This document shows positions 34,466 through 47,018 of a stretch of 64,000 nt of DNA, one piece after another (positions within the stretch are counted from its first letter, which is position 1; every line of letters starts with the position of its first letter). The notes under the pieces are model-generated. The model saw only the letters and a program-made list of their open reading frames with translations. It was not told the DNA's origin and did no database searches. The DNA is taken from contig VUYT01000001.1 of the NCBI GenBank assembly GCA_008802785.1, forward strand, positions 682,001 through 746,000. Reading direction: 5' to 3'. The translations under genes and the position numbers were made by a program. Source of the stretch: Symmetrospora coprosmae. Lineage: Eukaryota; Basidiomycota; Cystobasidiomycetes; Symmetrosporaceae.

Positions 34466-36666
34466 ATGTTCAGCCCCGACATCATCGAGGCTCTTTGCCG
34501 CCAGGTGAGGAGACCTACCCCTATCCTGATCTAGAGGAGCAGCTTCCAGGCTGACTTCCCTCTGCCTGCTCCCCCCGCAAGCTCCCCCTGGAGGGCCTGC
34601 TAGCCTGCACCACAGTCTCCAAGCTCTGGTCAGAGGCTGCTTGCCTCGCCCTGCGCTCACGATGCTGGACCTTTGACGATGCATCGGCTTTGCCACCAAC
34701 CTGTCGAGCTCTCGAGCTGAAGAAGACACGCTGTCCGCACGGCCTGTCTGAGTTTGCCAATCTCACCAGCTTGACCATCCATGCGTCAGTCAACATCTCG
34801 ACGACCCCACCTCCCACCTTTGGCGGCTGGGCCTTCTCGATGGTACAGCTGTCAGACCTCCTGCCCGACCTGTCGAGCCTGAAGCATCTCCACATACATG
34901 GACAGGATCTCAGGGTCCGACTTTTAGCGTCCAACTTGCTCGGCGGGGTGAGTTCGATGACGTCGGATCGCCTGGATCAGCTAACCGTACAGGCTGACAC
35001 TGGCATCCTCGTCCCTCTTCCGCAGACAGATGCAGGTCTGCTTGCCCTTCGCGCAGCCCGCCTTCGTCGCGGTCTACCTGGCCTTGTCAGCCTCACTATT
35101 ACCTCCTCGCCGGATCTCACCACAGCCGCTCTCATAGCTTATCTCTCCTCTACCTCCCTCGAGGAACGGCCTGCCTTCACCAATGGCCTCCCCGATGTGC
35201 CGCTCGACCATGCGCATTGCGGCTTCGCCCTGTGCGCACTCACACTTATCAACTGCACAAAGACGGGCGCATTTGATAGCCTCCTGTTGCCCGCACTGCA
35301 GCGCTTCTGCCCCAACCTCGCCTCGTTGACCCTCAAGAAGGTTGACCACTTCTTCGAAGCACCGCCGGCAAGCTCAAGCAACGCAGGCTCCTCGCTTCCC
35401 TTGTTGCCGCAGCTATCTCAGCTCACACTATCTACGGATACCCGCCTCGACACACGCTGCTTCGATGCCTTCCGCTTGCCCCAGTCCGCTCTGCGCGAGC
35501 TCACCCTCGTGTCCTGCCGGTACATCAGTGCCGAACACCTCGCCAGCTTTATACGCATCAACAAACTCGTCATCTCTGGCTGTCCTGCGATCCTGGACAT
35601 CCCGACCGCTTTGATGCCCGAGCTGCGCGAGATCAGCTGGCTTGGGACAGGCATTAGCGTTAGCAGTGCATGCCACCTCTTCAGGCATGGGCAGGTGCGC
35701 AGAGTTTCTCTAGACGCGGCGGCAGCCACAAGCGGTTGGGATGGGCGGGCAGGACCAGCATCGACATCGGCGCCTGCCAGGCTTACGGCACCCTCTTCGT
35801 ACAGCGAGACCGATGATCTACCAGTGGCGTTGCTGCCTTTCCGGATGAGCAGTCTTCTCGCGTCGGATCTACCGTCCTGGGCGCTTATCTACGTACTCGC
35901 CCACGGCCCACCTTCTCTCGAGAGCTTCGCATTACACGGCACCGTGGCGCCCGCTGCACCCGCCCGGCCAGGACAGGAAGGCAGCTTGATTCCAAACAAA
36001 TGGCGATACCTCTACTTTGAGGATGAGGATCTCAAGCGGATGAATACGCCGTGGGGCCTCCCGCGCGCCCTTTGCCGCGTCAGAGCGTCCGAGGAGACGC
36101 GTCTGGGCTGGGGCGCATGGCTCGCCAGCTGGGTCGTCCCTGCACGAGAAAGCAAGGAGGGAGCAGGAAGCGGCAGCACAACGCGACGGTTGCGCAGGAG
36201 ACCGCCGATGAGCCTCCCACTTCGATACGTGATGCCGTCTGTCTCGCACACGCTCTGGCCGGACTCATCGGATTTTGCCAGCATCGGGAACCCGGAGCAT
36301 CAGCCACAGCCCAGGACGAAGCGCGCCTATTCGCAGCCAGGGTGTTTTCCAAATGTGCCTCAGCATGTCCTCAGTGACGAGGGCGCCTCGAGCGCAGAGA
36401 TGGGCCGGACGGCAAGCGAGCCGGCAAGGGAAGGGTCACAGCAAGTTTCGCCCGTGGATCCCGACGGGACCGTCCTCGAAGCAGAGAGGCTGGCGTGCCT
36501 ACTCGCTCTGCCGGGCAAGCTGCATGTCCCTCCCTCTGCTGTGCATGAGTCGCCCTTTTCTCTCCGCCAGCATCCGGAACATCCTGCGCACAAGCGGGTG
36601 TCGGAGGAGCAGATGCAGTGGCTGCGGCAGCAAGGCAAAGGTAGCATTCTGCGATTGGACATATAG
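34466..36666 (+). CDS. F-box / leucine-rich repeat protein (707 aa, 2 exons)
   Basis: Seen: exon 1 (34466-34504) MFSPDIIEALCRQ and exon 2 (34582-36666) continuing LPLEGLLACTTVSKLWSEA, which together form a degenerate F-box at the N-terminus. Irregular leucine-rich repeats follow (LTSLTIHASV, LPDLSSLKHLHIHG, LPGLVSLTITSSPDL, CPNLASLTLKKV, LPQLSQLTLSTD, ALRELTLVSCRYI, INKLVISGC). The last ~250 residues are low in recognisable structure. Known of the family: F-box proteins recruit substrates to SCF ubiquitin ligases through Skp1, and LRRs usually bind the substrate. The substrate is unknown, and no yeast orthologue is evident. Confidence 0.75.
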
Positions 36667-37225
36667 CTATCAACATTATCACCACGTACATAGGAGCGCG
36701 TACAGTGTGTCTCCTACTTATCCAGCATCGCCTGTCAGTCGTTTATCCCACTCCGAGGCGCGCCTGCTGACACCACCGGGTAGCTTCGGAGCTACGGCTC
36801 CGCAGGGCTCCGAGACGGTCCTCGATCGAGTCTCGATCACACTGGGCGCTCTGATCAGATAAGATGGCCTTGGACGCGGGGTCACTTCTCAGCGCAGGAG
36901 ACTCCTTCCCATCGCAAGGGCCAGTTCGCAGGCACAGCGTACCTCCCGCACGCAGAAACTGTCGCCATGGGTCAACCCTGGGCGTTGTACCCCCCGTCGG
37001 GCTGCCAAGCTTAAGCTGAAGAACCACAATGTGAAGATGCACAGAAATTTTCGAGGCACCCTAGCTTGTTCATAAGGCTACCGTACTGCTTACCCTTTCT
37101 CACTTCCATCCCATATCTGCATCTGAACAGCAGGTCTGCCATCCTTGTCGACCTTACTCGCCTTCGCTCCGTCACCCGGTCTCCCCGTATTGACTGCAGT
37201 ACCCTACCTTGTTCGCCTCCAGATC
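36667..37225. other. Intergenic region, F-box gene / MFSD1-like gene
   Basis: 559 nt between two plus-strand genes: 3' region of the first and promoter of the second. ORFs here do not look coding. A small inverted repeat (CGGAGC/GCTCCG) lies near 36785 and is not obviously functional. Confidence 0.5.
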
Positions 37226-39672
37226 ATGGAACAGCCTACTGGCAGGGAAGGTTTAGCTATACAGGCTATCGTAGCCGAACGCCACAGCGTCAACCCTCTG
37301 GAATCGGTGCCACCTACGCAGAGAACCAGCAGCGAGTCGGCCGAAATGAAGGTCCGTATTGGGCTCGATAGTCCTGCTCTCTCCGACAAGGATCAGGGCA
37401 AGGTGGATACTCCAGTGTCTCCCCTCGACTATGTTCAGAACCTCGATGTGAAGGAGCACAAGTCAAACGCCTTTAAACCGGAAAACGGCGATGAGACGGA
37501 TCCTACCAAGCTCCTCGAGATTCCGTGGCAGTACAAATGGCTAGCGCTGCTGTGCGCATGCGCCTTCCCCATTGGTCTGAACTGCGAGTGCTCTCAAGTA
37601 GTCTGGGCCTAAGCCTCCTTGGATTTTCGGCTGATCCCTTTCTTCTTCTTTAGGGACTGACTCTGCGCTTGGGCCGCTCAAGGCCACTCTTCGCAATGAG
37701 CTCGGGATCAACAACACGCAGTACGGTGTCATTGATGCGTAGGTCTCTCCGTCTACTCGTGAACTTGCGGTAGGATTGTTGACGTCTCTCGCTTCTCTCC
37801 TCTGCACGGCAGCGCGGGAAGCATCGTGAACAGCGTACGTCCCCTTTTAATTAGCCCTTTTGACTGCGATGAGCTTACGCATGTTCTTCGACAGTTCTGG
37901 CCCATCGTTGGCGGCATTCTGCTCGATTCGTATGGCGTTAACGTGGCCACTCTCTGCTGCACATTCACCATCTGTGTCGGCGCCGTATTATCGGGTGAGC
38001 TGTATCAAGAGCGGTATCCGAGAGTTCTGCGCTGAACGGGACATCTGTCGACGAACAGCTCTTTCGACAAATGTCGGAGTCTGGAGGATGCTTGTTGGCG
38101 GCCAGGTGGGTACTTGCATATCCACAAGCGTCTGAATCGCACCAAACAACCGCTGTCGTCCGCTCCGCAGATCCTGATGGGCCTCGGTACAGCGGTTCTC
38201 GACTCAGCCCAACACAAGATGTTCTACCATGTAGGTCAGATCAAATCCAGCGGCTGGTTCGGAATTTCTGACCAGCAGGGTGGCTGTCCTCTCGCACAGA
38301 GTGCGTCTCAAGCCATCCTTGCATAGCGCTGAATCTCTCAACATCCGCCTACTGCAGTACTTCGGCTTCTCAGGTCTTGCTCTGGCATTTGCGCTCGAGA
38401 GCTCCGTAGCTCGCATCGTATCGCTCACCTCTGGCATGACGACAATCCCGATCCGAGACCAGACTGGATGGTACGGCTGGACGCTCTGGATCTCCGTCGT
38501 CCTCTGCGGGTTCTCCCTTGCTGTCAATCTCCTCTACGTCTACGGCGAGCGCAAGTTCGTGCCGAGCAAGTACAGATTGAGCGGAGCACGCTCTCGGGCT
38601 ATCGGTGGCAAAAAGGGAAAGTTTCAGTACCGGCAACTCTTCAACCTGCCTTGGTGCTTCTGGATGTTGCCCATGACACAGCTGCTGCAGAGCGAAGCAG
38701 CTGGTGCTTTCGGGAACTCTGCTACGGATCTGATCACGATGAAAGGCTACGAGGTGCGCTGGTTCGCCTTGAATGGACCGATCACTTCCAAGCTGACTTT
38801 CGTATAAAGGAGGATGTCGCAGCCTTCACTGCGAATGCTAGGAATAGTACGTATTCGCTGCTGTTCTATCGAGTACAAGCTGACGATCGCATGCCCTTCA
38901 TAGTCCTGCCCATCGTGGTCACGCCCTTCATCGGTCTGGCGGTTGACAGATACGGACATCGACTGCATTTGACAGCACTCGCTCCGCTACTCTGGATTAT
39001 AGCATGTGCCGTCATCGGCTGGAGTGACGTTCACCCGCTCCTGCCGGTTGTGATCTCTTCTTTCGCAGGCATGATCAACTCTTTCCCTTTCCAAGTCACG
39101 ATCCCGCTCCTCGTTATGGACCAGGACAAACTGGGAACCGGGTTTGGCGTTTGGAGATCGTTCAACAACTCAGGGTGAGCGTGTACGCCGTTATCTGCAT
39201 CGGGCTTAGCAGTCTGCCGACGTTTCCATCGTTTTGCGCCACCCGCCTGCTTCAGGACAACCATCCTGTCGATTGCGTACGGCAGAATCCAAGATCTCAC
39301 CGCAGACATGGCATACACCAACGTTCTGCTCATTGGAATCTCTTTCAAGACTCTGGCTTTCTTTCTCGGCTGCTTTTACGTGTTCATGGACAAACGCTAC
39401 CTCGGTGGCGGCATGACAATGGGAGAGAAGCGGCGGAACGCTCTCGAGGCAGAAATCACACATCCTGATGGTAAGGCCGTCGTCTTAGCTGTTCAATATT
39501 GGAGCACTCCCGCTGACCATTCCCGCTGACCCTGTTCCACATTGTCCCCAATCCCTCAGACTCGCCACTCACACGGCGCAAGAGCAAGAGATGGGTGACG
39601 ACCCTCGCACTGACCGAGCTTGCATGCATGGTCATAGTCGCGTGGACTCTCTTCATTGTCTTTGTGCTCTGA
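37226..39672 (+). CDS. MFSD1-like major facilitator transporter (567 aa, 11 exons)
   Basis: Seen: exons 37226-37583, 37654-37738, 37813-37834 (22 nt), 37895-37994, 38059-38105, 38171-38230, 38358-38753, 38810-38846, 38904-39174, 39256-39470 and 39560-39672, in frame. After a ~90-residue soluble N-terminus come the family signatures PWQYKWLALLCACAFPIG, TDSALGPLKATLRNELGI, QYGVIDAAGSIVNSFWPIVG, ILMGLGTAVLDSAQHKMFYH, GLALAFALESSVARIVSL and, in the second half, FGVWRSFNNSG; about 12 helices are expected. Known of the family: MFSD1 and its relatives are endolysosomal; the animal protein exports dipeptides. Substrate in fungi is not established. The first intron appears to use a GC donor (see findings). 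Confidence 0.85.
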
Positions 39673-39735
39673 TGTTGGTAGCAACAACATAGACCGCTAG
39701 AAAAGGCTAATAGCAGCATAGACAGGGAGGATGGT

Positions 39736-42700
39736 TCACGCCCGCATCTTGCGAGACGGGCGCCAGAGGAGATGCAGGATGTAAACAAGGATCTCGAAGG
39801 GTAACATGACAAAGCCTTTGGTCAGGCGCCAAATGCTAGAATGTGGGAATCAGAACGTTAGTGTCAGAGCACTTGCCGAGACGAGAACTCAAATGACCGA
39901 ACTCACAGGACGCCCAGCCAGAACGACCAAAAAATGCCCTGGAGGATTCCAGAGAGCATACCCCACGCCCTATCAGCGAGACCGCTTGTTTCCCTGAACT
40001 GATAGCTGAGTCGACCAAAGTGATCTTCTAGCAACCGCAGCTGCAGTGTCCAACCGTATTCATTATGTCAGGCGAGTGAGATGACCCGTAGGTACCACTT
40101 CGTCTTACCTGCTGGAATGCCTCGCCATTGGCAAGCTCGAGGATTGTGTTAACATCTTTCGATAGTTGGCTGATCCGTTCCGAACCGCTCTGCTGACCAC
40201 TTCGAGCATTGCGCACCTCCTCGCGGGCCCGTCGAAGTTCATCTGCAGCCCCGTCGAGATCGGCATTGACCTTCTCGAGGTGCGGCGTGCGCTTCTGCGG
40301 GACTGGCGAGGGCCGTCTCGAGAGGCGATTCCGCATAGATACCAGGGAGTGTGCATCGCCATCCTCGGTTACCCCAGGCGTTCCAGCGCCCGATTGACTG
40401 GCGTCGGAAGTAGTAATAGAAGCGTACGAGTTCTGCCTGGTAACGGGTGTAGGGCCATCTGCAGTCGCCACTCCGAGCACCTCCTCCGAAAGGGCAGGCG
40501 GTCCTTCGATCTCGATTTTAGCAAGTTGGCCCTTCTGCAGGCGCTGAATATCGTGCGAGTGATACTCCTCGACATAGATCTGCAGCTTTGGGGGTACCCG
40601 TGGTGCCATCGTCGCAGCGCGCGCTAGTGTGACTTGCAGCTCGTGTAGGAAGCTATGATGACCAAAGAGGCTGTCAGTACCTACGCGTCGGACCTGGATA
40701 GATAGCCGACTAACTGTTCCGCTTTCTCGTACTCATCGTCCTGAACATCGACGACCTCAAAATCGGCGGGTGATTTCCGAGAGAATACGTCTTCGTGCTC
40801 CTCCTCTTCGATTGCGATGTGGTCTACGTCTGTCGGATCGGGCTGTCCTTCATCGAAGCCCGACTCGTCGCCGCTTGTGAGGCGCCCATTGCGTCTGCCG
40901 TTGGCAGATGCCGGGGGTGGGATGGTTGCTCCGCGCCATTTGACTCTCTGCCGCACCCCGCCGGCATTGCTCATGCGAGCGACAAGCGCCTCAACGGATG
41001 TTCCCGGTCCATCTTCATTGTCTGTAGACCGATACCCATCGGTCTCATTGCCACCTGGACGCCGTCGACTGCCCATGATGCGACTGAGATTTGCAATGGA
41101 GCTGCTCTTTGACGAATGGCGAGATAGGCCAGGCCGAGAAGAATCGGGTACGGCACCCACCAAGCTCGGCGGTACAGAGCTCTCGCGGTCGCTGTACGCC
41201 TCCATGCGAACACCACCCGCCGCGTAGTCACGGGACTGGGTTGTCGGCGCTGTTTGACGAGAGTCGGTCGAATCTCTGCTAGCATCGACAACCGGCTCCT
41301 CATCGTGCCGGTTGAGCTTGAAGCGGTCTACAAATTTCCGCCGGTGACCTTTCTGGGTGGGCGATCCGAGGGTGGGCGAGATGGGCGAATTGCCCTCGAA
41401 ATGGCCTTTGCCATAGAGGCCGTGCTCGGGCGAGGACTGAAGGGCTTTCTGATACCTGTCGTGGGTGGACACGGTGAGCGAAAGTCCTGGACCGAGCATT
41501 TCGCCTGTCGTCCGAGTTGCGCTGCTAGGTAGACTCTTCGGAGAAGAAGCCAGGCCGAGTGCCTCTTCGTGAGTGAGGCTTGTCGACCTGTTCGATGGGT
41601 GCGAGTGATGCGAATGGGAAGGTGAGAACGAGCTTGTGCCCAGAGAGGCGTTCCGGCCACTGCTGAGTGGGCTCTGATACGGGTGATGTAGGCTGCGTCG
41701 GCGTGCAGGAGCCGGGCTGCCCTTGCTGTTCTGGCTGCTGATATCGCTGGGGTGCTGATGATGGCCATACGATCCACCGTCCTCCTGTATCGAGCCTAGA
41801 CTTCGAAGCGAGAAATCCGAGGAGGCATGGCGGTGGTAGTAGGGCCGCTGCGAAAGGCGCTGGCCTGGCCTTATTGCCTCGCGAAGCACATCACGGCGCT
41901 CGTCGGCCTCTCGCGCATCTGCGGGATCGTCAAGTATGGCCCCATGCGCGTTGCCAAATTCAACATAGTCGCGAGGGTAGACTTCCCAGATAGCATGTCG
42001 ATGTCCCTTGATCCGCAGCCTCTGGATCAATGATGTAGAAGTATGCGATTTGTCAATCGACGTCCGCATGTTTGTGCGCCCGTGTCCGTTCTCTTGCTCC
42101 TCTAAAGCGCGCCTGCGTTGCATAATGTCCTCTTTCCGGTACCGCCAGCGGGCTACCTCTGCCGAGTTCGGAGGCGGACGACCCATCGCCAGGGCCGTAA
42201 AGACGGGAAGATACCGGATCTCGAGCTCGGCCTTCACTTGCGCGACGTACTTGGTCACGGCCGGGGAAATCTTCTGCAATATGTAGCTTGGATCGTCGTC
42301 CGCCTCAATCATTTGAGACGGACCAGATGCTGTGATACCCGCAACCCGCTCCTTCTGCCGTTCCTTCTTCCCTGATGAAGGGCCCAAGAGAGCCGCAATG
42401 GACAATCTTCTCTTCTTCTTGTCCACTGTCTGACGACTGTGATCAGGCGACGGAGGATGAGATGACAGGGCCTCATTTGCTACATGCACCGATCCCCTTC
42501 TCTCGGTACTCGAAGCGTATCCGAATGCTGGCAGAAGTGGCGCAGTCGCTCCAACTAAGCTGCTGTCCTGGATGCTAGAGGTTGATGGATACGACGACAT
42601 CCGCGAGCGGGCGTCCGCGAACTCTTGGCTGGCAGGTCGCTTCATCCCAGACTCTGCTGTGCGCCCGCCCATGTTCACGCTAGGCTGCGCCGGGAAGGCA

Positions 42701-44679
42701 GTACTAAATCGATTTTGGCTGGCAAAACTCGTTAACCCACTACCATGAGCTTGTACCTCCTTCACTAATGCCAGTGCGCCGCGCACATCGACCTGTTTGA
42801 GGAGATCCTGTAGTGACGGCCCGCCAGGGACAGCTTGATCCGGTCGCTCGTGACGAGCCTGAACCTCTTGTTGCTGCATCAGTCCCGCGATGGAGAACGG
42901 TCTGGAACGACTGGCAGGTATTGGCGGAGGATCCTGCTCGTCTGGTGATGCCGACACGAATCGCTGCGGAGAGAGCTGCGGCGACACGCGCGGAAAGACA
43001 CTCCGCCTCTCCGGTGATTCCCTCCCGCTACCCGTCACGCGCTTTGGCGATCTACTTGCGTGTTCGGGCTCCAGCACAGGTCGCAGGGATGTATCGAGGG
43101 GCGGGAATACCACGCGTGCCTCTGAGCTGCCGCGCCTGCGCCGGGGCTGGACGACCGAGGCAGAGAAGGAACGTCCCGCGGGTGCGGTTCCCGGCGGTTG
43201 CTGCTGCTGTGTCGTCAGGTGAGGCTTCTGCAGCTGCCCGCTGATGTCTGCCGCGAGACCGCTTTTTGCCCTCTTCCGCAACGGCATTATAGCTGGTGTC
43301 GAAGGCGCGGAGATGGTGGCGTACTGCGATGTATCGATGGAGGAGGCACCTCGAGAAGCAGATCCTTTCCGGGCCCGCATATGTAGACCAGATGATTGTT
43401 TCCGCAGAGGCGGTACCGGCTTCAGAGGCGTGACTTCATCCCGCTGGAGCGATACCGCGACCTGGCCGGACGATCCGGTTCGCGAGACCGTGGAAGCATT
43501 GGATAAGGGCATGTTCCCAGACGACTTGGAACGCCCAAACTGCTGAAAAGCGATGGTAGGCGACGGCGAGCGAATCTGATGAGAATGGCGTTTCTGCTGC
43601 TTCTCGTCAAACCCGCCGCGCACGCTCCCGCGCGAAGGGGTGGAAGCGGAAGAGCCTGTTGCAGTGGTCATCATCTCCGAGGCTGAGCGTGGCAGATGAT
43701 GCCTATATAAGGGCGGCGAAGGCGAGAGTCTCCGACCATGCGATCCGGAAGAACTAGACCTTTCCATCGCATGGCCGTAGTCGGCGTCCAAATCTCTGCG
43801 TCCGCCCGCATCCTCGTCATCATCACCTTCTGAACTAGATACCGCTCCGGCGATGTAGCTGCCATTCATCCGACGATACCGCTCAGGCGATCCATCTCTG
43901 CTGTGATTCCGGCTCGCACCTCGACCGAGGGTTTGCAGCCGGCTAGCGCTCCCACTCCGGGACTGAGACAGAGCGACGGCATCCCAAGTATTCGAGCGGC
44001 GCTTCCTCCGTTTGCCAGACAAGCTGTCTGGCGTGGCAGTACCGTCCCTCTCCTGCGGCGACGAAACGTGGTTGCCGGCAGAGGCGGAGGCCTGACGTCG
44101 TGTAAGGCTGACAGTAGGCGAAGCTGGGCGTGGCCCTCCGCTAGTCGACTGCCAGGACATGCGGAGCGGGAGCGCAGGCGGGGCCGCGAGCACTGTTGAG
44201 TGACTGTCGTGTCTCGGCCGCCCGCTCGACGACGGTATGCGCGGCGAGAGCGTGGCTGGACCGAAGCTCGGCCCAGCACCATTGTGCGCTTCGTCCTGCT
44301 GTGCGTCTCCTAACGCAAATGTGCGTTCAGGACTAGCGCTCTTGGCCTTCTTGCTGAGGTCCCAGCTGAGGCGTCTTCTGTCCGTCCTGCCAGGTGCTCT
44401 GGACCAGCTGCTACGAGCTGCGTCTCCCTCATCCTCGGCCAGGTCGACATCCGTATCTTCCGTAGCTGATCCAGATGCGGAAGCTTCGACAAAGTAGTCG
44501 ACGACTTCACGTCCTTTGCCCTTGTCCCTCCTGCTCAGGCTGCCATTGCCGTTCAACCGCGCCGAGCCGAGAGCGGGCTCGTCCGCAGTGGCTTCACCAT
44601 GGCCGTTAGCGCGCACGTCGCTCCAGTGCACGCTGCCATGTCGCTGCTGGGGCGAGGCCAGCTGCTGCTGCTGTTGCAT
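39736..44679 (-). CDS. Large low-complexity protein with coiled coil and C-terminal membrane hairpin (1574 aa, 4 exons)
   Basis: Seen: a 3947 nt first exon (40733-44679) starting MQQQQQ and mostly Ser/Arg/Pro-rich, with ordered-looking islands ILQKISPAVTKYVAQVKAEL, HRHAIWEVYPRDYVEFGN and SADFEVVDVQDDE-like residues at its end. Exon 2 (40109-40652) continues FLHELQVTLARAATMAPRVP, KLQIYVEEYHSHDIQRLQKG and a coiled coil (VNADLDGAADELRRAREEV). Exon 3 (39907-40040) and exon 4 (39736-39835) encode two hydrophobic segments (GILQGIFWSFWLGVLIWRL and FVMLPFEILVYILHLLW). I do not recognise the family. The joining of exon 1 to exon 2 (80 nt intron with a TACTGAC branch motif) is inferred; otherwise exon 1 would be a separate gene ending at 40681 and a second gene would start at 40609. 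A peripheral or tail-anchored scaffold is a guess only. Confidence 0.62.
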
Positions 44680-45039
44680 GGTGTCGCCGGCGAGCGCGCG
44701 TGCCGGGCGCTGTGGGGTGGGGAGCGGTTGTCGTCACTCGTCACCGGCGAGCTCGAACGGTCTGTCGATGTGTATGGCTCGACATGGCAATTAGCGATGA
44801 GCAGGCTAGTATTGACAATGTCCTGCAGAATAACGAGGGAAACTGAGCATTCCAAGCCAAAAAGCGAGAGAGCGAAAGGCAGAGCAGTCTGAGAAGGGAA
44901 CGACGGAGCTCGTGCGCGGCTAGTCGAGATCATGCGCGCTTTTGCCACTGCCTGCCAGGCCCCGTAAGGACATCGTTCCGACGCTGATGACGCTACAGAG
45001 ATGTATACACAACAACCCGCTGTGGTAGCGTGTGGATAC
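44680..45039. other. Intergenic region, coiled-coil gene / glutaryl-CoA dehydrogenase
   Basis: 360 nt between the 3' end of the dehydrogenase and the start of the coiled-coil gene, both on the minus strand. It should hold the latter's promoter; nothing else is recognised. Confidence 0.5.
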
Positions 45040-47018
45040 CTACTCCGGCCGCTGATTGGGCTCTGGCTTGAACGCCTGCAGGCCGGTGAGCTGCTTCCCT
45101 AGAATGAGTGCGTGGATGTCGTGCGTTCCCTCGTACGTGTTTGCGACGTGGAGGTTAGAGCAGTGACGGAAGATGTGGTACTCGTCCACGATCCCGTTGC
45201 CACCGAGGATGTCGAGGAGAATGCGCGAGTGTTCGAGTGCCTTGCCGCAGTTGTTGCGCTTCAGCATAGACACCATCTCTGGTGCCCAGGTGCCGGCGTC
45301 CTTCAGCCGTCCAAGCTGGATGGCAGCTACCAAGCCAATCGTTGCTTCGACGTGCGCATCCGCAAGCTTCTTCTGGATCAGTTGGAAAGAGGCCAAAGGG
45401 ACATTGAACTGCTTCCTATCCAACGCATACTCCCGTGCCTTCTCGATGCAGTCCTCGAGTGCCCCGATAACGCCAAAGCTGATTCCGAAGCGTGCGTTGC
45501 TGCAAGAAACGATACGTCAGCCGCGCCTCCCTCCGCCTGTGATGAGGCCGTCTATGCGCGCGGACCCACTTTAGACAGCTGAAAGGCCCCTTGAGACCGG
45601 ACACCTTGGCAAGCATGTTGTCTGTAGGTACTTCAACCTCGTCCATGTAGACTGTGGGGCGGTATCACTGCCTCAGCACTCGTGTATAACGCGCCCACAC
45701 GGGCCCAGGGGCGGAGGAGTAAGCCAAACTCACTTGAACCAGTGATGCTCGCTCGAAGAGCCATCTTGTTCTTGATTTGCGGTGCAGTGAGGCCCTTCAT
45801 TCCCTTCTCAAGGATGAAACCCCTGATCTTTCCATCCCATTCGCACTTTGCCCAGACGATAAAGACGTCGGCAATGGGCGAATTCGAGATCCAGGTCTTG
45901 CTGCCACTGAGGATGAAGCCGCCGCCCCCAGGGGCCTCCTTGGCGGTCGTGACCATGCCGCTTGGATCTGAACCGTGTCCTGGCTCGGTCAGGCCCTGCG
46001 TGGTTAACCGCGCGCTTCGTCAGCTCGGGTTCCTTGTCGAGAATTGCGAGCTTCAGGACTCACGAAGCATCCGACGATCTCGCCTTTAGCCAACCGTGGC
46101 AGAAACTTCTCCTTCTGAGCGTCCGATCCGAAGGCATCTATGGAAGGCAATCGGGATGTCAGCTTGACCGTGTGCGGCATATCACTGAGCTAGGCCTTCT
46201 ACGATAGCACAGGGAGCCAGACCATGGCTACTTACGAATCGGATACATGACCAGCGAGCTCTGCACCGACATGGCAGATCGGTAGCCAGAGTCGACCCTG
46301 CGCAATTGCTCTCTACGTTAGTGAAGGCGCTTTCAGGAATCGCTACGGGCGGGGTCACCTCACCTCTCGACCTCTCGCGCGATGAGACCATACGCCACGC
46401 TCGAGACACCAGCGCAACCGTAGCCGTCGATGGTTGGGCCAAGGAGACCGAGCTCGCCCTACATGTCAGGCGGTAGAGAAGAGCCAGCGTTACTCGATGA
46501 ACTTCCGCCATCCCGTAGACGTAGGCGTACCATTTCAGATAGGACAGACTTGTCAAAGTCCTCGTTGCGGTAGGCTTCCAGAACGCGCGGTGCCAGTTTC
46601 TCCTGCAAGTTGGGAAAACGTCCTGCAGGGTCAGGCGCAGCCGCGGCGGAAGGGCGAGTACCCTGTAGAGGCCTCACCTGGCAGTACTCATGCGCTACGT
46701 CCCTGCATCACGGGGAACAAGGGAAAGCGTCAAGACAATGTTTCATTCCACGCCCGACCTCTGCTGCAGCTTTGCTGGTGAGACGCACTTGATCGAGACC
46801 TCGTCCTCGGTGAGGAGTGAGCTTTCGATGCGCAAGCCATCGCGCCAGTCATACGAGACGCCTCCGGCAGAGCTCTTGGGCGGCGTGATTAGGTCCTTGC
46901 CTGCGGTCACGCAGGGTGTCGACGAGAACGCGCGCGATGCCCGTGCACAAGAGGTGGTGGTGGCCCTGGTGCTGAGGAAGACCTTGCGGACAGCAGATCG
47001 GCTGGTTTGGAGGGACAT
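45040..47018 (-). CDS. Glutaryl-CoA dehydrogenase, mitochondrial (453 aa, 9 exons)
   Basis: Seen: exons 46789-47018, 46678-46702 (25 nt), 46531-46602, 46364-46458, 46236-46297, 46064-46137, 45734-45995, 45570-45651 and 45040-45499, in frame. The N-terminus (SARAS-like Ser/Arg/Thr, then RAFSSTP) is a mitochondrial presequence. Acyl-CoA dehydrogenase signatures: [93 protein letters not shown] and [15 protein letters not shown], which holds the catalytic glutamate. Known role: FAD-dependent oxidative decarboxylation of glutaryl-CoA to crotonyl-CoA in lysine and tryptophan breakdown. Length and C-terminal motif favour this over other acyl-CoA dehydrogenases. Confidence 0.92.

Noticed and set aside
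36740-36830. Small inverted repeats near 36785-36800 as a terminator or element end
   Set aside because: Six-base stems in GC-rich DNA are expected by chance, and fungal polymerase II genes do not use hairpin terminators.
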